DNA from: Syntrophobacter fumaroxidans MPOB | Lineage (GTDB): Bacteria > Desulfobacterota > Syntrophobacteria > Syntrophobacterales > Syntrophobacteraceae | Assembly (NCBI RefSeq): GCF_000014965.1 | Contig: NC_008554.1 | Coordinates: 1,228,001-1,292,000 of the forward strand | DNA length: 64,000 nt | Direction: 5' to 3' | Part shown: positions 56,899 to 64,000 of the stretch, one piece after another | How the letters are laid out: the number at the start of each line of letters is the position of its first letter | Position numbering within the stretch: position 1 is the stretch's first letter | Program-made: the position numbers and the translations under genes | Notes under the pieces: generated by a model | Seen by the model: only the letters and a program-made list of their open reading frames with translations | The model's database searches: none | What the model was told of the DNA's origin: nothing

Positions 56899-57483
56899 AT
56901 GGCCCGCCGGGACAAGGAAAGAAGCCTTCACGCATTGTACGATGCAATCCGCCGGGATGCGTTCTACCGGAAAGAGAACATGGGCGATGTTTTCGTCCCG
57001 GGCGACGGGTCGATGGAGGACGGCGTCATCGTGTTGATCGGGGAGGCCCCCGGACGCGATGAGGAAAGAGAAGGCAAACCCTTCGTGGGAGCGGCCGGCC
57101 GGAACCTGAACGCGCTTTTGCTTGAAAACGGGCTCGCGCGCGAAGATCTCTTCATCACCAACCTGTTGAAGTACCGCCCCCGCACTTCCACGGGAGCCAA
57201 CCGCAGCCCCGCGGCCGCGGAATGTCGATATGCCCTTCCCTTTCTGGAAAGAGAGCTGGACATTCTGCGGCCGGGACTCGCGGTGTGCCTGGGACTGTCA
57301 CCGGCAAAAGCTCTCCTGAACGACCCGCACCTCAAGATGGGACGGGCCAATGGCGCCTTGTTCCGCGGAGCCGGGCTGAATATCCTTGTCACGTATCATC
57401 CCTCGCCGTTCAATTTCATGGTTCCGGAAAAGAGCAGCGCACTTCGAAGGGCCTTCCGGCAAGTTGCCGTCCGGCCCGAATGA
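56899..57483 (+). CDS. Uracil-DNA glycosylase superfamily protein lacking most Fe-S cysteines
   Basis: A 194-residue protein of the family 4/5-like UDG group. Motif A is IGEAPGRDEEREGKPFVGAA, then FITNLLKYRPRTSTGANRSP, and motif B is VTYHPSPFNF. Family 4 enzymes hold a [4Fe-4S] cluster with four cysteines. Here the N-terminal C-x2-C is absent, the KCRPP cysteine is Tyr (KYRPR), and only Cys109 (AAECRYALPF) and an unrelated Cys130 remain. The cluster is therefore probably lost. The ATG immediately follows the stop of the adenosyltransferase gene. Base-excision activity is likely but unproven. Confidence 0.82.
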   Translation: MARRDKERSLHALYDAIRRDAFYRKENMGDVFVPGDGSMEDGVIVLIGEAPGRDEEREGKPFVGAAGRNLNALLLENGLAREDLFITNLLKYRPRTSTGANRSPAAAECRYALPFLERELDILRPGLAVCLGLSPAKALLNDPHLKMGRANGALFRGAGLNILVTYHPSPFNFMVPEKSSALRRAFRQVAVRPE

Positions 57484-57585
57484 ACCCGGTGCGGCGTCTT
57501 CGCTGTTCCGGCTTTTCATCCTTCGCTCCCGGTGTGTTCCGGCAGAGTCTGCGTGAACCATTTTACGGATCGTACAGGCTGTCCT

Positions 57586-58554
57586 ATGAAAGAGTCCGAA
57601 ATTCGGGAAAGGGTAAGGGAATACTCGAGATTTCCCGTGCGCGGCAAACTCAGGATCGTCACCGACACCACGGAATTCATGACCATCCGGGAGGGAGACG
57701 TCCTCGAGCTGGGCGAAACGTACTACCTGGTGCGGGGAGAAGAGGTCGAAGGGCGGTTCGGCCTGGACGGGGAGCCGAAGTTCTGGGTGAAAAAGGCCGT
57801 CGACCTCGCCAACGGCAGATCCAAGGTGATCAAGCTGGAATTCCATGAATCCTTCACGATGCACCTGGGTGTCCTTCGCATCATGTGCTACCGGAGTCCT
57901 CCGAAGGAAGCCCGGATTCTTGAAAAGACCGCTTCCGATCCGTACTTTATGCAAGGATTCAACGTAGGCGACAGCAAGGGGAACATCGTCCGGATCATCG
58001 ACCGGGTGTTCGGATCGCGGTTCTACGACTTCATTCTCGACATGACCGTCGATCACGAGACCTATTTCCGGCAACAGTTTCCCGATGTCTTCAGGAATCT
58101 CGTCACCTGCGTGGAAGCGGTGAACAGGCTCCACGAGATGGACGAGCTCCATGGGGACATACGCAACGATCACATCATCATCGAACGGGAGACGGGCCGA
58201 TACGTCTGGATCGATTTCGACTACACGTACGAATGGTACGAGAATCGATTCGGCGTTGACCTGTTCGGCCTGGGCAACGTGCTTCTGCTCGCGCTCGGCA
58301 AAGGGTTTCACAGTGTCCCGGACCTCAGCGCCTGCGGTCCTGCGGGCATGAATGTCGTTTCATGCCTGACCGGTTCCGATTTCTCACTCTTTTTCAAGCA
58401 CCGGATCATCAATCTCCAGAAGCTTTTCCCGTACATACCGGATTCTCTCATGCACGTCCTGATGCATTTCAGCCAGGGAGCGGAAATCTTCTACGAAACG
58501 ACCGACGAATTGCTGGAAGATCTGAGGGCGTGCGAAGCCGACGTCTACCGATGA
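57586..58554 (+). CDS. Protein kinase-like fold protein
   Basis: A 322-residue soluble protein. The best clue is LHGDIRNDHIIIERETGRYV (residues ~188-207), which matches the catalytic loop of kinases and aminoglycoside-phosphotransferase-type enzymes (HxDxxxxN with His replacing Asn). WIDFDY (~208-213) follows in place of DFG. Lys83 in SKVIKLEFHE could be the ATP-binding lysine. No glycine-rich loop is obvious and the DFG is DFD, so activity is uncertain. ATG 57586 has a modest AGG upstream. 44 bases separate it from the universal stress protein gene, so the two may be cotranscribed. Target unknown. Confidence 0.6.
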   Translation: MKESEIRERVREYSRFPVRGKLRIVTDTTEFMTIREGDVLELGETYYLVRGEEVEGRFGLDGEPKFWVKKAVDLANGRSKVIKLEFHESFTMHLGVLRIMCYRSPPKEARILEKTASDPYFMQGFNVGDSKGNIVRIIDRVFGSRFYDFILDMTVDHETYFRQQFPDVFRNLVTCVEAVNRLHEMDELHGDIRNDHIIIERETGRYVWIDFDYTYEWYENRFGVDLFGLGNVLLLALGKGFHSVPDLSACGPAGMNVVSCLTGSDFSLFFKHRIINLQKLFPYIPDSLMHVLMHFSQGAEIFYETTDELLEDLRACEADVYR

Positions 58555-58598
58555 ATCGAAGGCGGTCAAGGCATTCTGCGGATGAGGGGGAGCGCATT

Positions 58599-59051
58599 AT
58601 GGAGAACAAAGTTCTGGTTGCGGTGGATCTGTCCGAAGACTCGCTCAAGGCGGTCGATTACCTGGGCGGGATGCTTTCCTGTCACAGTTCCGCCACGGTC
58701 ACGCTGCTGCATGTCATCAAGGAACCCTCACCCGACATCGTGCCGGATGAAAGAGAAAGGAAAGCGCGGATCGAGCGCGCCCGCTCGGAAGGCCTCTCCC
58801 TCATGGAGAAGGCGGGGCAGCGTCTTGCCCGGCACGGAATCCCGGAATCCCTCATCAGGATCAAGGTCCAGGTCTGTCACAAGGCGGTGAGCGTAGCCGA
58901 CATGATCCTCCATGAACAGCGTTCGGGCGCCTATGGCACAATCGTGATCGGCAGAAGGGGACTCAGCAAGCGGGAGCAGTTCCTCTTCGGCTCCGTTTCC
59001 ACCAAGGTGGCCAGAGAAGCAAAGAACTGCGCGGTGTGGATCGTGGGATAG
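58599..59051 (+). CDS. Universal stress protein (UspA family)
   Basis: A 150-residue single-domain Usp. It starts MENKVLVAVDLSEDSLKAVD, with strand VTLLHVI, and the C-terminal ATP-binding loop VIGRRGLSKREQFLFGSVST (G-x2-G-x9-G-S) followed by CAVWIVG is intact. ATG 58599 has GGGGGAG upstream. Last gene of a likely pair with the kinase-like gene. ATP binding is predicted; the stress signal is unknown. Confidence 0.9.
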   Translation: MENKVLVAVDLSEDSLKAVDYLGGMLSCHSSATVTLLHVIKEPSPDIVPDERERKARIERARSEGLSLMEKAGQRLARHGIPESLIRIKVQVCHKAVSVADMILHEQRSGAYGTIVIGRRGLSKREQFLFGSVSTKVAREAKNCAVWIVG

Positions 59052-59060
59052 GAGGGAGGA

Positions 59061-59076
59061 GCGCCCTGCAGGGCGC
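59061..59076. repeat. Perfect 16-base palindrome
   Basis: GCGCCCTGCAGGGCGC, ten bases after the Usp stop. It may be a terminator stem for the plus strand or an operator; no T-run follows. Confidence 0.4.
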
Positions 59077-59081
59077 ACCCA

Positions 59082-59118
59082 AAGAAAAGGCCCCCTTCCC
59101 TTTCCAGGGAAGGGGGCC
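59082..59118 (-). terminator. Intrinsic terminator (minus strand)
   Basis: Perfect 13-base stem GGCCCCCTTCCCT/AGGGAAGGGGGCC (59089-59118) followed on the minus strand by TTTTCTTT. It would end the transcript of the small gene at 59282-59464 and, for plus-strand readthrough, the stem alone may pause polymerase. Confidence 0.8.
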
Positions 59119-59281
59119 GACGGCTCCATGCCGATCGGAACCTTCTTCCAATTTCTCCCAGCGGCCGGCTTTACCGTTCATGGATCGTGCGTTGATGATC
59201 CTGGCGGCGAGTCCCGTCTCGAAGTGTTCAGTCCGACATTTTTCGTCAGGATCACTCTCCGGTCGGTCCAAGAAGGGGGAG

Positions 59282-59464
59282 TCAGTCTTTCGCCCCCTGC
59301 ATCAGGGACTTGAGTCGTCGCTCTTCCGCCCGGGTCACTCGAAGCTCGTCTTCCACCTTTTCCTTTTCGGGCGACCCCGGTTTCAAAGTCTTGAGTTTTC
59401 TTTCCAGTTCTTCGACTCGTTTCATCACCCGGTAAAGCTCGACAGCCAACATCCTAATACTCAT
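59282..59464 (-). CDS. Small coiled-coil protein
   Basis: A 60-residue frame beginning MSIRMLAVELYRVMKRVEEL, then heptad-rich and strongly charged (many K/E, no Cys, no Gly/Pro except one KPGSP turn near residue 30). It looks like a two-helix hairpin. Codon use matches neighbouring genes. It is followed by a strong minus-strand terminator, which supports a real transcript. The ribosome site is weak. No family recognised; a structural or regulatory adaptor is possible. Confidence 0.55.
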   Translation of the reverse strand: MSIRMLAVELYRVMKRVEELERKLKTLKPGSPEKEKVEDELRVTRAEERRLKSLMQGAKD

Positions 59465-59526
59465 TACTTAAGCCCAACCTAAAGTGGTCATCAGTGGCTT
59501 AATCCGCGAGACTGCATGTGCACTCA

Positions 59527-60585
59527 TCACTTCCGGAAATGGTCTTCGAAGGCTATATCGAACTTGTCCCTGCCTCCGGAAGGCAAACGCAGGGCATAGC
59601 CGGAATCGGGAGGCAACGTATCCAAACGCAGCGAAGGGTTGAGCTCCTGAAGTTGGGTCATCGGAACATCGATCCACTGGGCCACCTGCTCGAGCTTGAG
59701 AGGTGCCTGCACCCATATGGATTCATAGTCGTAATTCGAAAACTGACCCGGGCTCTTGAACCCGTGTTTTTCCAGGTTCTGCATGATGTGCATCGCCGCC
59801 AACACCTTCGGGACATAGTGCCTTGTGAGCGAAGGCAATCTCCCGCGTTTGGAAAGCTCCCAGAAATCGTTTGCGCGGCTTCTCCTAAGCGCGCTCTGGA
59901 CGGAACCGCCGCCCGCATTATAGGCGGCCAGTGCCAACGTCCAAGAATCGAATTGCTCATAGAATGAGCGCAAGTACTTGGCAGCAGCCCTCGTGGACTT
60001 GATCGGGTCTCGTCTCTCGTCGACCCAGCCGTCCACCCGCAATCCCATTGCCCGGGCTGTCGGTGCCAACAGTTGCCAATAACCGCCCGCTCCCTTGTGT
60101 GATGCATTCCTCTGAAACGCGCTTTCCACCATGACGACGGAAATCATTTCAGGGGGAACACCATGACACTCCAGAATTTCGGTCATGATGGGAACATAGA
60201 ATCGTGAACGTTCCAGGGATTCCTTGAACGTTCTCCGACCCTGCTCCTGATAGAAACGGACAAATTTTTGGATTAGGGGTTGATCATTGATGGGTATCTG
60301 GATTCTGCTACTCCATCGTCCAGCAGGGGAAGAATTGAATAAATTCGATGTGGGGGGCAACGACGCGAGCATCAGGGTGTCTCCCTGAGCGGGTTTTTCA
60401 TGCACCGCCAATTGGGCGGATACCACGCTCCAGGAGTCCCGGGTTGCTTCCGCCTTTGCCTCGATGTTCGAGGAAACAAGCACGAGAATCAGACAAAACG
60501 GGACGGCGGCCTTCGGCAAGATACGCCGAAAACCTGTTAGAGCTTCCCCCAGCTGGTGCCTCCAGAGTCTGGAATCAGGCGCCAT
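59527..60585 (-). CDS. Membrane-bound lytic murein transglycosylase, MltD-like
   Basis: A 352-residue exported peptidoglycan lyase. A long signal or anchor segment lies at ~22-40 (ILPKAAVPFCLILVLVSSNI). The SLT domain runs ~120-290: the catalytic Glu is in MISVVMVESAFQRNASHKGA, then GGYWQLLAPTARAMGLRVDG, LALAAYNAGGGSVQSAL and LTRHYVPKVLAAM. The C-terminal ~45 residues (LKLEQVAQWIDVPMTQLQEL) resemble one LysM repeat. ATG 60585 follows AAGGAG at 7 bases. A terminator-like hairpin in the leader (60663-60689) suggests attenuation. Monocistronic. Confidence 0.9.
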   Translation of the reverse strand: MAPDSRLWRHQLGEALTGFRRILPKAAVPFCLILVLVSSNIEAKAEATRDSWSVVSAQLAVHEKPAQGDTLMLASLPPTSNLFNSSPAGRWSSRIQIPINDQPLIQKFVRFYQEQGRRTFKESLERSRFYVPIMTEILECHGVPPEMISVVMVESAFQRNASHKGAGGYWQLLAPTARAMGLRVDGWVDERRDPIKSTRAAAKYLRSFYEQFDSWTLALAAYNAGGGSVQSALRRSRANDFWELSKRGRLPSLTRHYVPKVLAAMHIMQNLEKHGFKSPGQFSNYDYESIWVQAPLKLEQVAQWIDVPMTQLQELNPSLRLDTLPPDSGYALRLPSGGRDKFDIAFEDHFRK

Positions 60586-61162
60586 ACTGGTTCTCCTTTA
60601 TTTCAAAGAAAACACATCGCCCTCGCGGATACCCGTAAGAGTTTAGGATGCGCCTTTCTACCAAAAAAAGGACCCCTTGTGCAAGGTCCAGAAATCGGGG
60701 TTTTCCAGCGTTAGAGGGAATTATTCCCAAAATCACGGGAAATACCTCTCCTCAGGAACATATCCAAATCGATGTTTCCGTATTCGGCTCCTAAGGGCTG
60801 GTGTGAATCCATCTCAGTCTACGGCAAACCGTTTGGACTCTCCTTTTTCGCACAATCTCGTTTTTATGCTGCAAAACAGCGTCAAACAGCATCTTTCACA
60901 AAACGTTAATAAGTATTCATCATTCCAAGAGGTTCTTGGTAATGGCCTGAATCTTGCTAAACAATACAAAAACCACTTATTCCCTCACCGGCAATCCCGC
61001 CCATCGACGGCAAAGCATCCCCGCCCGGGGCGGACTCTTTCTCGGTGATTCTCCACACCGCGTTCGAGGGGCAGAACCATATTGACTTGTGCTCGGAATT
61101 TCAATATCTTTACGGGTCACCTTCGTCCCGTTACTGTTTTTTTACAATCCGAAAGAATACTT
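60586..61162. other. Divergent leader region of mltD-like and EF-G genes
   Basis: 577 bases, AT-richer than average, with the terminator-like hairpin at 60663-60689 and a further inverted repeat GCTGCAAAACAGCGTCAAACAGC near 60868-60890. It may carry a regulated leader for the transglycosylase. I compared it with GEMM (c-di-GMP), ydaO (c-di-AMP), cobalamin and SAM riboswitch cores and found no good match. Confidence 0.4.
60663..60689 (-). terminator. Terminator-like hairpin in the leader of the MltD-like gene
   Basis: On the minus strand GGACCTTGCACAAGGGGTCC forms an 8-base stem with a 2-base bulge, followed by seven T residues. It lies ~80 bases before the gene, with no minus-strand gene upstream in the window, so it ends either a small RNA or a premature transcript. 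Confidence 0.65.
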
Positions 61163-63202
<2,040 letters not shown>

Positions 63203-63408
63203 CCCGAGTCCGACGGCTCGATAATTTTGTTGAAGTCATTTAATTTTTAAGCTAAACGATAAAGGTTCTGTGTCACACACAGTCGACTGCACAACAGACG
63301 ATGAGCGCCGGAATGCACTGCACCAGGCCGGGCGAAGCAAATCAGCGCTTTCCGGAAAAATCGAATCCGCCCTTTGAGGGCTCGTGTGGAAAGGCAGGTG
63401 AATACTGA

Positions 63409-63603
63409 ATGTCGGAGTCCGAAACCAGAGAGAACATCGAGAAGAAAATACGCAAGCTCCGCAAAGATTTCCAAAAGAACGTCCAACCCGTGTTGCGTCG
63501 CCACAACTACTATCTCTCCAAGGGAGAACGTCGCCGCATCAAGAAGAAGAAAGCGATCAAGCGCATCCAGCGGCGGGAACGCAGGTTGATGCGATCGGCA
63601 TGA
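63409..63603 (+). CDS. rpsU: bS21-like ribosomal protein
   Basis: A 64-residue, strongly basic protein (about 40% K/R). The segment LRKDFQKNVQPVLRRHNYYL and the poly-basic tail GERRRIKKKKAIKRIQRRER follow the bS21 plan (a helix, a Tyr/Glu turn, then a basic helix), though identity to textbook S21 is low. ATG 63409 with an AGG-type ribosome site. It stands after the EF-G gene and before a strong hairpin at 63740. A small-subunit protein aiding initiation is the likely role. Confidence 0.7.
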   Translation: MSESETRENIEKKIRKLRKDFQKNVQPVLRRHNYYLSKGERRRIKKKKAIKRIQRRERRLMRSA

Positions 63604-63739
63604 GTCGTCACCTCCCTGGAAACCGGCCTTCGTGGCCGTAACCCCACGGAATGCCCCAGGCGATCCTCCCGAGGCGCCCTCCGTCACCCAAACGGCGCCG
63701 GCCGGCCTGAACGTTGACCGTAGGCGATTGAAAAACATC

Positions 63740-63772
63740 AAACCCTGAGCCGATCTGCCCGGCTCAGGGTTT
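63740..63772. terminator. Perfect 12-base hairpin
   Basis: AAACCCTGAGCC, nine bases, GGCTCAGGGTTT. On the minus strand it is followed by TGATGTTTTTC; on the plus strand the stem ends in TTT. It can terminate the rpsU transcript and any minus-strand transcript entering from the right. Confidence 0.7.
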
Positions 63773-64000
63773 GCATTTCCGTGGATCGCCGCCCATCGAG
63801 CATTCGCCCTCGTCCTTGCGGGAGAAGCTTGCTGGGGATCACCCGGCGCATGGCCGACAGTGTCCATCCCGACCCTCCAATATTCCTCATGGCTGATGGC
63901 GCCCCCCGGCAGGTTCCCGTTCGCAAAACGGGCTTGTTTGTGCAAAAGCTCCGCTCCCTTGCCGAATCCTTTGTGCGGGTCAGGACCGGCAAGGTCCGAG
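63773..64000. other. Right end, no gene called
   Basis: 228 bases to the window edge. A minus-strand frame is open here but runs through the terminator and antisense to rpsU, so I do not call it. A partial gene ending beyond the edge cannot be excluded. Confidence 0.3.

Noticed and set aside
60960-61050. GGCAAAGC-like text resembling part of a c-di-GMP (GEMM) riboswitch
   Set aside because: The flanking invariant parts of the GEMM core and its two-stem layout are not present in either orientation.
63247-63945. Minus-strand frame at the right end
   Set aside because: It runs through a 12-base terminator hairpin and antisense to the bS21-like gene, with no recognisable motif.

Overview
The window is high-GC bacterial chromosome (roughly 60% G+C) coding densely on both strands. 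The gene content points to a strictly anaerobic Desulfobacterota (delta-proteobacterial) chromosome, Syntrophobacter-like. The evidence is a nitrogenase cluster with nifI1/nifI2 between nifH and nifD, a NifD with the central insertion seen in anaerobe-type nitrogenases, a Re-citrate-synthase-type enzyme, a molybdopterin oxidoreductase, a diheme cytochrome c peroxidase-like protein, a large hybrid sensor kinase and a GGDEF/EAL protein. The species assignment is inference from gene content; no search was run.

Layout. 1-9 kb: the 5' part of an unknown gene, an FAD-dependent oxidoreductase, then on the + strand a molybdopterin oxidoreductase followed by an AttEFGH-like set (ABC ATPase, large permease, secreted AttH/CrtC-like lipocalin protein). 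9-15 kb: a 1405-residue membrane hybrid sensor kinase and a divergent secreted protein of unknown function. 15-27.3 kb, all on the minus strand: nifH-nifI1-nifI2-nifD-nifK-[2Fe-2S] ferredoxin-nifE-nifN-nifB, then nifA and a C-terminally truncated Re-citrate synthase-like gene. A good sigma-54 promoter precedes nifH and a weaker one precedes nifA. 27.7-36.5 kb, minus strand: a c-di-GMP protein (REC-PAS-GGDEF-EAL), two small secreted proteins, an unusually long CofD/YvcK-like protein, pyruvoyl-dependent arginine decarboxylase and a ChaN-like protein. 37-46 kb: a secreted protein with two nearly identical repeats, a diheme peroxidase-like protein preceded by a possible 21-codon ORF and a very AT-rich stretch, a REP-like palindrome, two convergent ExeA-like ATPases separated by a complex palindromic element, and an M48 metallopeptidase. 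46.9-53 kb: tRNA-Arg(ACG), murJ, and the heat-shock operon hrcA-grpE-dnaK with a sigma-70-type promoter and CIRCE operator. 53.5-64 kb: an LpoA-like lipoprotein, FmdB-type zinc ribbon protein, cobalamin adenosyltransferase, uracil-DNA-glycosylase-like protein, kinase-like protein with a universal stress protein, a small coiled-coil protein, an MltD-like transglycosylase, a second-type EF-G and a bS21-like ribosomal protein.

How the parts work together. The nif block encodes the reductase (NifH), the MoFe protein (NifDK), the FeMo-co scaffold (NifEN) and the cofactor core synthase (NifB). Two PII-like proteins can switch activity off after translation, and NifA activates from sigma-54 promoters. 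No nifV, nifU, nifS or nifX is present here, so the homocitrate source and Fe-S assembly must be supplied from elsewhere or by unusual means. The heat-shock operon shows classic HrcA/CIRCE control. Several intrinsic terminators have no obvious upstream gene and suggest unannotated transcripts (30.1 kb and 60.7 kb).
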